NCBI GenBank assembly: GCA_910595805.1
Contig: CAJVCK010000007.1
Coordinates: 1-53,938 of the forward strand
Length of the DNA stretch: 53,938 nt
Reading direction: 5' to 3'
DNA from: an uncultured Candidatus Thioglobus sp.
GTDB taxonomy: Bacteria; Pseudomonadota; Gammaproteobacteria; PS1; Thioglobaceae
Position 1 is the stretch's first letter. Every line of letters begins with the position of its first letter. Positions 18,156 to 26,689 of this stretch are shown here, in pieces. A program made the position numbers and the translations under genes. Under the pieces are notes generated by a model, which was not told where the DNA came from, made no database searches, and was given only the letters and a program-made list of their open reading frames with translations.

Positions 18156-18329
18156 ATGATGGAATTTAAAAAATTAAGGTGTATTGTTTGTGACTGGGTT
18201 TATGATGAGTATTTAGGTTCGCCAAAAGACGGCATTGAGCCAAAAACCAAATGGGAAGACGTTCCTGAAGACTGGGTGTGCCCTGATTGTGGTGCGACTA
18301 AAGATCAGTTCGAAATGATCGAAGTATAA
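18156..18329 (+). CDS. Rubredoxin
   Basis: This 57-aa protein has the single-iron Fe(Cys)4 site C9-x2-C12 (LRCIVCDWVYDE) and C42-x2-C45 (DWVCPDCGATKDQF), with the usual aromatic core. It is a small cytoplasmic one-electron carrier. The start is ATG 18156 or the adjacent ATG 18159. It lies downstream of the peroxiredoxin terminator, so it is either a read-through gene or has its own promoter. Its redox partner is not evident. Peroxide detoxification is an inference from the neighbour only. Confidence 0.94.
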   Translation: MMEFKKLRCIVCDWVYDEYLGSPKDGIEPKTKWEDVPEDWVCPDCGATKDQFEMIEV

Positions 18330-18387
18330 TAACAAAAAATATTTCTTGTTAAGGGCCTCTAGTAAAATACGAGGTTAATTTTTAAAA

Positions 18388-19473
18388 ATGAATAAAAGAA
18401 TGTCAAAAGTATTAATACTACCGGGTGACGGTATCGGCCAAGAAATTGTTGCACAAGCACTCAAAGTAATTGACCATCTCAATCAAAATGATGATTTGGG
18501 TATGGAATTAGTTCATGGCTTAGTGGGCGGCAGCGCTTATGATGAAACAGGCTCACCACTACCGCAAGCAACATTGGACGCTGCACATGAATGTGATTCA
18601 ATTTTATTAGGCGCGGTTGGCGGTTATGAATGGGAAAGCCTTGAACGTGATTTGCGTCCAGAGCGAGGTTTGCTTGGCCTACGCGCAGAGATGGATTTAT
18701 TCTCAAACCTGCGTCCTGCTATTTTGTATCCACAACTGGCTTCTGCTTCAACCCTTAAAGAAGACATTGTTTCAGGCTTGGATCTGATGATTGTGCGTGA
18801 ATTAGTAGCGGGCATTTATTTTGGACAGCCTCGTGGCATTGAGCAAAAAGACGGTGAGCGTTACGGTTTTAATACAGCCACTTATTATGAATCTGAAATT
18901 CGCCGTATTGGCCATTCAGCTTTTAAGATTGCACAAAAACGCGATAAGCGTGTATGCTCAGTTGATAAAGCCAATGTGTTAGAAGTATGTGAATTATGGC
19001 GTGATGTCATGGAGGAAGTTGCCAAAGACTACCCAGATGTTGAACTATCTCACATGTATGTGGACAATGCCGCTATGCAACTGGTTAAAGCGCCAAAGCA
19101 ATTCGATGTAATGGTTACCTCTAATTTATTTGGCGATGTGCTATCTGATTGTGCAGCAATGCTAACCGGTTCTATTGGTATGTTACCAAGCGCCTCTCTT
19201 AATAAAGATGGTTTTGGCATGTATGAACCAATCCATGGTTCAGCGCCTGATATTGCTGGACAAGATTTAGCCAATCCGTTAGCTACTATTTTGTCGGTTT
19301 CAATGATGTTGCGTTATTCACTTAACCAAGTTGTGCTGGCTGATAAGATTGATACTGCTGTAAATACCGTACTTAACCAAGGTTACCGTACACAAGACAT
19401 TGCCAACGATGGTGATAAGGTAGTAGGGACAAGCAAGATGGGCGATCTTGTGGTAGAAGCCTTACAAGGATAA
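18388..19473 (+). CDS. leuB: 3-isopropylmalate dehydrogenase
   Basis: The 361-aa protein has [58 protein letters not shown], the catalytic Tyr region [28 protein letters not shown], and [19 protein letters not shown], which binds NAD. It oxidises 3-isopropylmalate in leucine synthesis. An alternative start at 18400 ([11 protein letters not shown]) is equally plausible and closer to the family N-terminus; neither has a strong ribosome site. leuC, leuD and asd are not adjacent. A glutaredoxin gene begins 2 bases after the stop. Confidence 0.96.
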   Translation: MNKRMSKVLILPGDGIGQEIVAQALKVIDHLNQNDDLGMELVHGLVGGSAYDETGSPLPQATLDAAHECDSILLGAVGGYEWESLERDLRPERGLLGLRAEMDLFSNLRPAILYPQLASASTLKEDIVSGLDLMIVRELVAGIYFGQPRGIEQKDGERYGFNTATYYESEIRRIGHSAFKIAQKRDKRVCSVDKANVLEVCELWRDVMEEVAKDYPDVELSHMYVDNAAMQLVKAPKQFDVMVTSNLFGDVLSDCAAMLTGSIGMLPSASLNKDGFGMYEPIHGSAPDIAGQDLANPLATILSVSMMLRYSLNQVVLADKIDTAVNTVLNQGYRTQDIANDGDKVVGTSKMGDLVVEALQG

Positions 19474-19475
19474 TT

Positions 19476-19715
19476 ATGGATATTGTCGTTTACTCCACTC
19501 ATACATGCCCTATTTGCGTTAAAACTAAAGATCTTCTTGATAAATGGAGTTTGCCCTTTGAGCAAAAATACATCGATGAAGATCGAGCCCACATGTTGGA
19601 GTTTTCTAAAGTAACGGACGGCGCACGCATGGTGCCGCAAATTACCATTAATGGAAAGCATATTGGCGGGTTCAATGAATTAACCGAACTTCATATGGAT
19701 GGATTTTTTGACTAA
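19476..19715 (+). CDS. Glutaredoxin
   Basis: This 79-aa protein has the dithiol active site C11-P-I-C14 in STHTCPICVKTKDLL, cis-proline in RMVPQITINGKHIGG, and GFNELTEL for glutathione binding. It reduces disulfides with glutathione in the cytoplasm. The CPIC site differs from the common CPYC. It is tightly coupled behind leuB. Confidence 0.92.
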   Translation: MDIVVYSTHTCPICVKTKDLLDKWSLPFEQKYIDEDRAHMLEFSKVTDGARMVPQITINGKHIGGFNELTELHMDGFFD

Positions 19716-19841
19716 AAGAATCTCAATTTGCTAATTTCTATTTTTTTGAAATTAAAAAAACAAGATGCACTTAGTGGCTTTAGATATAAGTTAAAATTTA
19801 AAAAAACCGTAAAAATATTTAGATTTTTTCCTTATTTTGGG

Positions 19842-20789
19842 TTACATATCTCTTGCTTCGATCTCTAATAACATCTTATTAACTTGTCTACCCAATTGTT
19901 CCTCATAGCCACTCCAGTTATGATGGGTAGTTAACCTTTTATTAATAAAAGGTTTGATTTCATAGTCAGCTAGATCTTCTTCATAGCCCTTCAATACCTC
20001 TTCTTGGATGGTAGTTAAGTAAGTCAAATATGGTTCAATAACTTGCTCGATATTACCAGAGTGCCCATGACCAGGAACAACATGGGAGATGTTTAATTTT
20101 TTCGCATATTTTAGAATCTCAATATTGTCAATCATACTAGATCCACCTGCAAACCTACCTAAACGGCCGTTAAATATATTGTCGCCTGCAAAGAGTGTTT
20201 TGGATTGCTTGTGCTCAATCATGATATCTGAAGATGAATGAGATGCGGGAAACGGAGAGTGGAATATTAAAGTTTGTCCGGCTATGTTTAAAACATCTTT
20301 ATGACTCACCGAATACTTTGGTACAACCGGCTCAGTTCCTACCATCTGACCATTGGTTAGATCATTAAAAATTTCAATCCACCTTTGTCCTTCGCCATAC
20401 TCAGCCTCTCTAATCATGTTCATGTGGGCGTAGAATTTAGCATCTGGATACTTTTCTTTGATAGCGTGATTACCTAGCCAATGATCGCCATGTGCATGAG
20501 TGTTTATAACTGCTACAATTGGTTTGGATGAGACTAATGAAATTTCTTTTAACACTTTGTTGCCGGTTATTTTTGAATTACCAGGATCAATCACAATTAA
20601 ACCATTGTCACCTTCTATGATTGCGGGATTATTGATAAAACCATGATTTTTCTCAGTAGGGTCTTGCAATGGGCCATGAATCACATGTACATCTTTGTTT
20701 AGTGCTTCGAAGCGATATTCGCCAACACCATCAATAACCCAAGCATGGGACAATGTAGATAAAAAGAAGAAGAAGACAATTCTATGCAT
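19842..20789 (-). CDS. Exported metallo-beta-lactamase-fold hydrolase, SoxH-like
   Basis: The 315-aa protein begins with a signal peptide (MHRIVFFFFLSTLSHA, cleavage near residue 16). It has the MBL metal motif NTHAHGDHWLGN, then LIFHSPFPASHSSSD, LFAGDNIF and SHVVPGHGH. It resembles the SoxH / quinoprotein-relay family of periplasmic zinc hydrolases, whose substrate is not established; thiol or glutathione-linked sulfur compounds have been suggested. It stands alone, divergent from nudE. A second protein of this kind is encoded at 42274-43212. The 126 bases downstream, to the glutaredoxin gene, are AT-rich with no feature I can name. Confidence 0.82.
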   Translation of the reverse strand: MHRIVFFFFLSTLSHAWVIDGVGEYRFEALNKDVHVIHGPLQDPTEKNHGFINNPAIIEGDNGLIVIDPGNSKITGNKVLKEISLVSSKPIVAVINTHAHGDHWLGNHAIKEKYPDAKFYAHMNMIREAEYGEGQRWIEIFNDLTNGQMVGTEPVVPKYSVSHKDVLNIAGQTLIFHSPFPASHSSSDIMIEHKQSKTLFAGDNIFNGRLGRFAGGSSMIDNIEILKYAKKLNISHVVPGHGHSGNIEQVIEPYLTYLTTIQEEVLKGYEEDLADYEIKPFINKRLTTHHNWSGYEEQLGRQVNKMLLEIEARDM

Positions 20790-20845
20790 TGATGCACCTG
20801 TTATGTTTAAAAAATGTTATTCTACCTAATGATATAATCGAAAAT

Positions 20846-21397
20846 ATGCAAAATAAACCAAAAATTTTAAATATCAAAACTCTTGCTACTACGCGCGTTT
20901 TCAATATTGAACGTTTAGATTTGGAATTTTCTAATGGTGAAAAACGTCAGTATGAACGTCTCAAGCCACCAGGTAATGGCGCAGTATTAGTGGTACCAAT
21001 GTTAGATGATGACACTGTACTAATGATTTATGAATATTCGGGCGGCACCGATCGTTATGAGTTAGCGCTAACTAAAGGAAAGATTGATGCTGGAGAGACA
21101 CCAATAGAAGCGGCCAATCGAGAATTAATGGAAGAGATTGGCTATGGTTCAAATAAATTAACTTTTATTAAAACCATGACGCTTGCACCTGGGTATCAGT
21201 CGAATGTAACACATATTGTGCTTGCACAAGATCTCTATGAAGCCAGCGCCGAAGGTGATGAACCAGAACCGCTTGAGGTAGTTGAATATAAACTTTCAGA
21301 ATTAGAGAGCTTGGCTTATCATAAAGATTTGACCGAAGCTAGAAGTATTGCGGCGCTGTATATGGCTAAAGAAATTATCAGAAAACAAAACACGTGA
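20846..21397 (+). CDS. nudE: ADP compounds hydrolase NudE (Nudix)
   Basis: From the ATG at 20846 the product is 183 aa, close to E. coli NudE. The Nudix box is GKIDAGETPIEAANRELMEE followed by IGY, fitting GX5EX7REUXEEXGU. It hydrolyses ADP-ribose, NADH and Ap3A-type compounds. The frame is open to 20789, but the extra 19 residues overlap the region that would hold the divergent promoters. Its TGA overlaps the aat GTG start by 4 bases. Confidence 0.9.
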   Translation: MQNKPKILNIKTLATTRVFNIERLDLEFSNGEKRQYERLKPPGNGAVLVVPMLDDDTVLMIYEYSGGTDRYELALTKGKIDAGETPIEAANRELMEEIGYGSNKLTFIKTMTLAPGYQSNVTHIVLAQDLYEASAEGDEPEPLEVVEYKLSELESLAYHKDLTEARSIAALYMAKEIIRKQNT

Positions 21398-22053
21398 TTA
21401 ATATCCCAGAAGAATTTATTCTTCGCTCAAGTGACACCCCCTTCCCTAATGTTGATTTGGCATTTGAAGAGCCTAATGGGCTGGTTGCTATTGGCGGTGA
21501 TTTATCAATCGAACGCTTATTAGATGCTTATCAACAAGGTATTTTTCCTTGGTATAGTGAAGGCGAACCCGTGCTTTGGTATAGTCCAAATCCACGAATG
21601 GTTATTACCAAAGATAAACTTCATATTTCAAAAAGCCTGGACAAAGTACTGCGCAGTCATTATTTTGAAGTTCGAGTTAATAACGATTTTGAACAAGTGA
21701 TTTATCAGTGTAAAAATATAAAGCGCAAGGACCAAGATAGCACCTGGATTGATAATGATATGGTGCAAGCCTATATTCAATTACATCGCCAAGGCTATGC
21801 ACACTCAATTGAAGTTTATAAAGATGAACAATTAGTGGGCGGTCTATATGGTGTTGCGATAGGAAAGGTCTTTTTTGGGGAGTCAATGTTTTCTTGTAAG
21901 AGTAACGCCTCGAAAGTAGCCTTTGTACATTTGCTGAGAGATACCGATTATCAGTTAATTGATTGCCAAGTTGAAAATCCTCATTTAAAAACCTTAGGTG
22001 CCTTTAATATAGAGCGATCTGCGTTCGTGCAACAGCTTAGGGATTTACTGTAA
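21394..22053 (+). CDS. aat: Leucyl/phenylalanyl-tRNA--protein transferase
   Basis: The 219-aa protein has FPNVDLAFEEPNGLVAIGGD, YQQGIFPWYSEGEPVLWYSPNPRMV, DSTWIDNDMVQAYIQLHRQGYAHSIE, GGLYGVAIGKVFFGESMFS and SNASKVAF, all hallmarks of Aat. It adds Leu or Phe to N-terminal Lys/Arg of proteins for the N-degron pathway. It starts with GTG, overlapping the nudE stop. Confidence 0.95.
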   Translation: MINIPEEFILRSSDTPFPNVDLAFEEPNGLVAIGGDLSIERLLDAYQQGIFPWYSEGEPVLWYSPNPRMVITKDKLHISKSLDKVLRSHYFEVRVNNDFEQVIYQCKNIKRKDQDSTWIDNDMVQAYIQLHRQGYAHSIEVYKDEQLVGGLYGVAIGKVFFGESMFSCKSNASKVAFVHLLRDTDYQLIDCQVENPHLKTLGAFNIERSAFVQQLRDLL

Positions 22054-22090
22054 AATAAAGATTTATTTTTAATACAATTGTGGTGACAAC

Positions 22091-22225
22091 ATGAATACAA
22101 CAATTAAATTAGCAGCACTGTTTTTGGTTATTGTCGGCCTGTCTTCTTGTGGAAAAATGGGCGAATTAGAGCCGGTAAAAGCTGAAGCAATAGCCTCGGT
22201 TTATATTGCAACTCATCAGGCCTAA
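22091..22225 (+). CDS. Small LptM/YifL-like lipoprotein (44 aa)
   Basis: ATG at 22091 opens a 44-codon frame ending TAA at 22223-22225. It encodes a lipoprotein signal with lipobox LSSC (C20), followed by GKMGELEP. Tiny lipoproteins of this form (CGxxGxLxxP) directly upstream of lysA are the LptM/YifL family, which in E. coli helps assemble the LptDE outer-membrane LPS translocon. Recognition is by lipobox, size and synteny. It probably heads the lysA operon; lysA begins 6 bases after the stop. Confidence 0.75.
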   Translation: MNTTIKLAALFLVIVGLSSCGKMGELEPVKAEAIASVYIATHQA

Positions 22226-22231
22226 CTTTCG

Positions 22232-23473
22232 TTGAGTTTTTCTTATCAAAATCAAACATTACACGCTGAATCTGTTGCAATAACAGACTTGATGGCGATT
22301 TACGGTTCGCCACTTTATGTATATTCACGTCGTGATATTGAAAATAATTGGCGTGAGTTTGATCAAGCTTTTGGTGCGCACCCTCACTTAGTTTGCTATG
22401 CGGTCAAGGCTAATTCAAACTTAGCGGTACTTAATGTGTTGGCAAAAATTGGCGCAGGTTTTGACATTGTTTCACAAGGCGAATTAGAGCGTGTATTAGC
22501 AGCGGGTGGTCAGGCCAGTCGTTGTGTGTTTTCAGGCGTGGCTAAAACAGCCAATGAAATTGAGCGCGCATTAGAAGTTGGTGTGCGTTGTTTTAATGTG
22601 GAATCAGCTTCTGAACTTGACAGAATAGAATCTGTTGCTCAGTCGTTAAATACACAAGCACCAATTTCTATTCGTGTGAATCCCAATGTTGATGCAAAAA
22701 CACATCCTTATATTTCTACCGGCTTAAAAGAAAATAAGTTTGGTGTCGATATTGATGATGCCATTGGCTTGTACCAACGTGCACAAGATTCTGAGTATTT
22801 GGATGTGCAGGGTTTAGATTGCCATATCGGTTCACAATTGACTGAAGTATCCCCATTTTTAGATGCATTGGACAAAGTATTAGAATTGGTTGGCCATCTT
22901 AATCAACAAGGTATTGAAATTACACATCTAGATTTAGGGGGTGGCGTAGGCATTCGGTATGATGATGAACAGACCATCGACATTAAGGCTTATGTTGAAG
23001 CAATGATTGCCAAAGTGGGTGATATTGAGATAATTTTAGAACCTGGAAGGGCGATTGTGGGAAACGCTGGTGTATTTATCACTAAAGTTGAATTTCTAAA
23101 GCAAAATTCTGAACACTCATTTGCCATCATTGATGGCGCAATGAATGATCTTTTGCGCCCAAGTTTTTATAATGCGTATCATCAAGTGTTGCCCATCAGC
23201 GAAAATTCTAACGGCATTCAGGCAAGCTGGGATTTGGTTGGGCCAATTTGCGAAACTGGCGATTTCTTAGCCAAAGGCAGAGAATTATCTTTATCGCAAG
23301 GTGATTATTTAGCTTTAATGTCAGCAGGTGCTTATGGATTTACTATGAGCTCAAATTACAATTCCCGCCCACGAGTAGCCGAGGTAATGGTGAGTGGCGA
23401 CCAGTATCATCTGGTTCGAGAGCGTGAGACTATCCAAGATTTATTTAACAATGAACACATAATCAATGAATAA
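22232..23473 (+). CDS. lysA: Diaminopimelate decarboxylase
   Basis: The 413-aa fold-type III PLP enzyme has YAVKANSN (PLP lysine K59), CHIGSQ, LDLGGGVGIRY, ILEPGRAIVGNAG and MSAGAYGFTMSSNYNSRPR. It makes lysine from meso-diaminopimelate. The only fitting start is TTG at 22232, which gives the family-like MSFSYQNQTLHAE. No strong ribosome site is visible, so translation may depend on coupling to the lipoprotein gene upstream. It overlaps yhbY by 8 bases. Confidence 0.96.
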   Translation: MSFSYQNQTLHAESVAITDLMAIYGSPLYVYSRRDIENNWREFDQAFGAHPHLVCYAVKANSNLAVLNVLAKIGAGFDIVSQGELERVLAAGGQASRCVFSGVAKTANEIERALEVGVRCFNVESASELDRIESVAQSLNTQAPISIRVNPNVDAKTHPYISTGLKENKFGVDIDDAIGLYQRAQDSEYLDVQGLDCHIGSQLTEVSPFLDALDKVLELVGHLNQQGIEITHLDLGGGVGIRYDDEQTIDIKAYVEAMIAKVGDIEIILEPGRAIVGNAGVFITKVEFLKQNSEHSFAIIDGAMNDLLRPSFYNAYHQVLPISENSNGIQASWDLVGPICETGDFLAKGRELSLSQGDYLALMSAGAYGFTMSSNYNSRPRVAEVMVSGDQYHLVRERETIQDLFNNEHIINE

Positions 23474-23768
23474 ACTAACCAACAACCAAAAGAAATATTT
23501 AAGATCAATGGGTCATGTATTAAAGCCAGTAGTAATGGTTGGACAGCATGGTTTGAGTGAGTCAGTTTTAGCTGAACTTGAAACAACCATGAATAAGCAT
23601 GAGTTATTAAAGATCAAAGTTAGGGCAGACGGCAAAGACGAAAAGCAACAAATGATTAACCAAATTGTCGAGGTGTCAAAATCACATCTTATTCAGGTGA
23701 TTGGCAATATTATGGTTATTTATCGTGCTTTTGACGAAGATCCTCAGATTATCCTGCCGAGAAAGTAA
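23466..23768 (+). CDS. yhbY: CRS1-YhbY (CRM) domain RNA-binding protein
   Basis: This 100-aa single-domain protein has LTNNQKKYLRSMGHVLKPVV and VGQHGLSESVLAELE, then HELLKIKV, the typical YhbY form. It associates with pre-50S ribosomal particles. It sits between lysA (8-base overlap) and lpxB (1-base overlap). Confidence 0.92.
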   Translation: MNKLTNNQKKYLRSMGHVLKPVVMVGQHGLSESVLAELETTMNKHELLKIKVRADGKDEKQQMINQIVEVSKSHLIQVIGNIMVIYRAFDEDPQIILPRK

Positions 23769-24853
23769 TGAAGATCGCCATAAGTGCAGCTGAAACTTCA
23801 GGTGACTTAATTGGCTCTAAATTGGTTCAGGCGTTAAAATCGCAAAACATCAATCACCAAATAGAAGGCCTAGCCGGCGAGAAAATGATCGCCGCTGGCT
23901 GCATACAACGCTGGGATCAAAACTTAGTTAATGTAATGGGCTTTAGCGAGGTTTTAAAAAAACTTCCTTCTTTATTGCGATTACGAAAAACCATTGTTGA
24001 TTATTATTCAGCCAACAAGCCAGATGTTTTTATTGGTGTGGATGCACCAGATTTTAACTTTGTCATTGAAAGAAAATTAAAAAAACAAGGTATAAAGACA
24101 GTGCATTATATTTCACCCTCTGTGTGGGCGTGGCGCCAAAGTCGTATCAAAAAAATCAAGCAATCAACCGATTTGGTGTTGTGCGTGTTTCCATTTGAGG
24201 TAGATTTTTATCAAAAAAATCAACAAAAAGCGTTGTTTGTTGGTCATCCATTAGCCCAAAGTTTAAACCCAAGAAAAAACCACATGACTGCTAAAAAAAT
24301 TGTTCTAATGCCAGGCTCGCGTGAAGGTGAAGTCAGGCGATTATTGCCAGAGATGTTATCGGCAGTACGGTTAATGAGTGAGCAAGATCATGAGTTAAGC
24401 TTTCATTTAGTCTTGGCTAACGAGTCTTTGAGAGAATGGGCAGAGCAACAAATTCAAAATCTAAACGTGGGTATATCGGTGGGTGATGCACATCAGCGTA
24501 TTGAGCAATCAGACTTAGTGTTAGTCGCATCGGGCACAGCAACCTTGGAAGTAGCGCTGATTGGTGTGCCAATGGTCGTGATTTACAAGCTATCGGCAAT
24601 GAGTTATTTTATTGCTTCACGATTGGTTAAGAGCCCGTATGTTTCATTGCCCAATGTGATTGCCAACCAAGCCTTAGTGCCAGAGCTGATCCAAAAAGAT
24701 GCGAACGGTGAAAACATTGCCCAGCATGCAATAGAAATCTTGAATAGAGATAATCAGTCTTTGGTTAAAGAGTTTAGCGCTATTCACGCACAGCTCAAAC
24801 ATGGCAATGATGATCAAGCAGTAAAAGCTATTATGGATTTGGTTAATGAGTGA
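23768..24853 (+). CDS. lpxB: Lipid-A-disaccharide synthase
   Basis: The 361-aa GT19 glycosyltransferase has ISAAETSGDLIGSKLV, LAGEKMIAAGC, GVDAPDFNF, HYISPSVWAWRQSRIKKIK, LMPGSREGEVRRLLP and LVASGTATLEVAL. It joins UDP-diacylglucosamine and lipid X in lipid A synthesis at the inner membrane, which confirms a Gram-negative host. It overlaps yhbY by one base (TAATG) and nadC by 8 bases. Confidence 0.96.
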   Translation: MKIAISAAETSGDLIGSKLVQALKSQNINHQIEGLAGEKMIAAGCIQRWDQNLVNVMGFSEVLKKLPSLLRLRKTIVDYYSANKPDVFIGVDAPDFNFVIERKLKKQGIKTVHYISPSVWAWRQSRIKKIKQSTDLVLCVFPFEVDFYQKNQQKALFVGHPLAQSLNPRKNHMTAKKIVLMPGSREGEVRRLLPEMLSAVRLMSEQDHELSFHLVLANESLREWAEQQIQNLNVGISVGDAHQRIEQSDLVLVASGTATLEVALIGVPMVVIYKLSAMSYFIASRLVKSPYVSLPNVIANQALVPELIQKDANGENIAQHAIEILNRDNQSLVKEFSAIHAQLKHGNDDQAVKAIMDLVNE

Positions 24854-25667
24854 TGATAGCTTGAGTGTTGTGCAACAAGCATTGGATGAGGACATTGGTT
24901 CAGGTGATGTTTCGGCTAGCTTACTGCCAGACACCCAAGTGAGTGCAAGTATTATTGCCAGAGAGTCAGCAGTTATTTTCGGTATTGAATATGCACAACA
25001 AGCTTTTTTATCGATTGATGATTCAATTAAAATCAACTGGATGGTTGCTGATGGTGACCAAGTTGCTAAAAATCAAATATTGTGTACATTGGGTGGCTTG
25101 GCTAGCTCAGTTGTATCGGCAGAGCGTGTAGCACTCAATTTTTTGCAAACCTTGAGTGCTACTGCTACACAAACGCGATATTTGGTAGATAAAATTGCAC
25201 ACACCGATGCAAAATTGCTAGACACTAGGAAAACCATTCCCGGATTACGCTTGGCGCAAAAACAAGCGGTTAAATGCGGTGGTGGTGTAAATCATAGAAT
25301 GGGTTTGTATGACTGCGTCATGCTTAAAGAAAATCATATTATTGCTGCTGGATCAATCAAGCAAGCTGTTCAATCAGCTTTTGTGAAATACCCTAATTTA
25401 CCACTGATTGTTGAAGTTGAAAACTTAGACCAATTACAACAAACATTGGTGCTTAATGGCGTTACTCGAGCGTTGTGCGATAACTTTTCGATAGATGATC
25501 TGGCTAAGGCAGTTGTACTGGCCAAGGGAAAATTACCATTAGAAGCCTCTGGCAATATTGATACAGATAATATTGTGGCAACAGCCAATACAGGTGTGGA
25601 TTATATTTCGATTGGCAGTATAACCAAAAACATTCAGGCTATCGATTTATCGCTAAGGTTTTCCTGA
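24846..25667 (+). CDS. nadC: Nicotinate-nucleotide pyrophosphorylase (quinolinate phosphoribosyltransferase)
   Basis: The 273-aa protein has ALDEDIGSGDVSASLLP, RVALNFLQTLSATAT, LLDTRKTIPGLRLAQKQAVK and CGGGVNHRMGLYD, and near the end GNIDTDNIVATANTGVDYIS. It converts quinolinate and PRPP to nicotinate mononucleotide, releasing PPi and CO2. It is the last gene of the lptM-like-lysA-yhbY-lpxB-nadC run. Its end overlaps the convergent cysQ by 15 bases. Confidence 0.96.
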   Translation: MSDDSLSVVQQALDEDIGSGDVSASLLPDTQVSASIIARESAVIFGIEYAQQAFLSIDDSIKINWMVADGDQVAKNQILCTLGGLASSVVSAERVALNFLQTLSATATQTRYLVDKIAHTDAKLLDTRKTIPGLRLAQKQAVKCGGGVNHRMGLYDCVMLKENHIIAAGSIKQAVQSAFVKYPNLPLIVEVENLDQLQQTLVLNGVTRALCDNFSIDDLAKAVVLAKGKLPLEASGNIDTDNIVATANTGVDYISIGSITKNIQAIDLSLRFS

Positions 25668-26408
25668 AGCAAAAAACACAGGTGATAATAAATCATCTTT
25701 AGTGTTGTACTTAAGTGCTTTCCCATTTTTGTCAACCACAGACCCGCCCGCATTTTGTAAGATGCAAACACCAGCTGCCGTATCCCATTCTGAACAAGGG
25801 CCAAATCTTGGATAGTAATCATAACGACCTTGTGCAATCTGGCAAAATTTGAGTGCACTGCCTAGGCGACTAATTTCATAGTTATCCTGTTTGAGATGGT
25901 TAATCAACTGCTTGTTATGAAGTGAGTGGTGGCCAATTACCACTTTAATGGGGTTTGATGGTGCCCTGGTTTGTAGAGCGGTTTCAATACCATCTTCACG
26001 TTTTAAAGTTTGCCCGTTGAGTGTGTAATAATGTGTATTAGTAAGCGGTGCATAAATCATGCCAAATATAGGTTTATGGTCTTTGATATAGGCAATACAA
26101 ATACAAAATTCACCAGTATGTTCTAAAAAATCACGCGTACCATCAAGCGGGTCAATCAGCCAATATTCATTCCATTTTGAGCGTGCGTCAAATGAAATAT
26201 TGTCAGACTCTTCTGATAGAATCGGCGTACTTGGCGTGAGCTTTTCCAATCTACTCACAATTAATTGGTGAGCAGTCTGATCAACAATAGTAAGCGGTGT
26301 TTGATCAGACTTTACTTCAACACGCATGTCACTTTTGTAAAAAGACATAATGACTTCACCAACTTCAGTGGTAAGTTTAATTAATGGCGATATCAAAGCA
26401 TCAAACAT
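25653..26408 (-). CDS. cysQ: 3'(2'),5'-bisphosphate nucleotidase CysQ
   Basis: The 251-aa inositol-monophosphatase-fold enzyme has ILSEESD, the metal motif LIDPLDGTRDFLEHTGEF, and CSEWDTAAGVCILQNAGG. It hydrolyses PAP to AMP and clears the by-product of assimilatory sulfur and acyl-carrier chemistry. It is convergent with nadC. On the coding strand GGTATGATAAA, resembling the fbp -10 region, lies just before the start. Confidence 0.92.
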   Translation of the reverse strand: MFDALISPLIKLTTEVGEVIMSFYKSDMRVEVKSDQTPLTIVDQTAHQLIVSRLEKLTPSTPILSEESDNISFDARSKWNEYWLIDPLDGTRDFLEHTGEFCICIAYIKDHKPIFGMIYAPLTNTHYYTLNGQTLKREDGIETALQTRAPSNPIKVVIGHHSLHNKQLINHLKQDNYEISRLGSALKFCQIAQGRYDYYPRFGPCSEWDTAAGVCILQNAGGSVVDKNGKALKYNTKDDLLSPVFFASGKP

Positions 26409-26601
26409 AGGTGTTTATCATACCTTTTCCCATTCAATAAATAGCGTGGTAAATCACAAGTATTATTTATTTTTCCTCCCGTAGGGCTGCTGTATATCGC
26501 TAGCACAAGGTGTATTGCCAAATACTCAATTGAGTATTTGGTGAAATTATATGATTGAGAATGTTTGGCAATTCAACGCCAAATAAAATTATGCTGTAAT
26601 A
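26409..26601. other. Non-coding gap between cysQ and tRNA-Ile with nested inverted repeats
   Basis: I see no credible gene here. The gap holds a perfect 24-base palindrome (listed separately) and a second hairpin TTTGGC-loop-GCCAAA (26563-26583). TTGCCAAA (26515-26522) is also complementary to TTTGGCAA further on. These may fold the 3' end of the rpoD-tRNA-Ile transcript, but no clear T-run marks a terminator. Confidence 0.5.
26518..26541. repeat. Perfect 24-bp palindrome
   Basis: CCAAATACTCAA is followed directly by its reverse complement TTGAGTATTTGG with no spacer. It lies downstream of tRNA-Ile and upstream of cysQ. Perfect symmetry without a T-run suits a protein-binding site or an RNA-processing hairpin better than a classical terminator. 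Confidence 0.6.
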
Positions 26602-26678
26602 TGGTGGGCCTACTTGGACTTGAACCAAGGACCAATCGATTATGAGTCGATTGCTCTAACCAGCTGAGCTATAGGCCC
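26602..26678 (-). tRNA. tRNA-Ile (anticodon CAU, lysidine type)
   Basis: A 77-base cloverleaf with encoded CCA: 7-bp acceptor (GGGCCTA/TAGGCCC), D arm, anticodon stem ATCGA/TCGAT, loop CTCATAA, and T arm with TTCAAGT. The anticodon CAT (26642-26644) in a CTCATAA loop, with the overall form of E. coli tRNA-Ile2, marks it as the AUA-reading tRNA-Ile rather than tRNA-Met. It needs C34 converted to lysidine by TilS, encoded at 45678-46853. It begins 11 bases after the rpoD stop codon, so it may be cut from the rpoD transcript. Confidence 0.93.
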
Positions 26679-26689
26679 GTAAAGGTTTT

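Noticed and set aside
26475..26485. CCTACGGGAGG on the minus strand, identical to a universal 16S rRNA segment
   Set aside because: Only 11 bases match, and the flanks differ from 16S rRNA. It is chance or an unused ribosome-site-like stretch, not an rRNA remnant.
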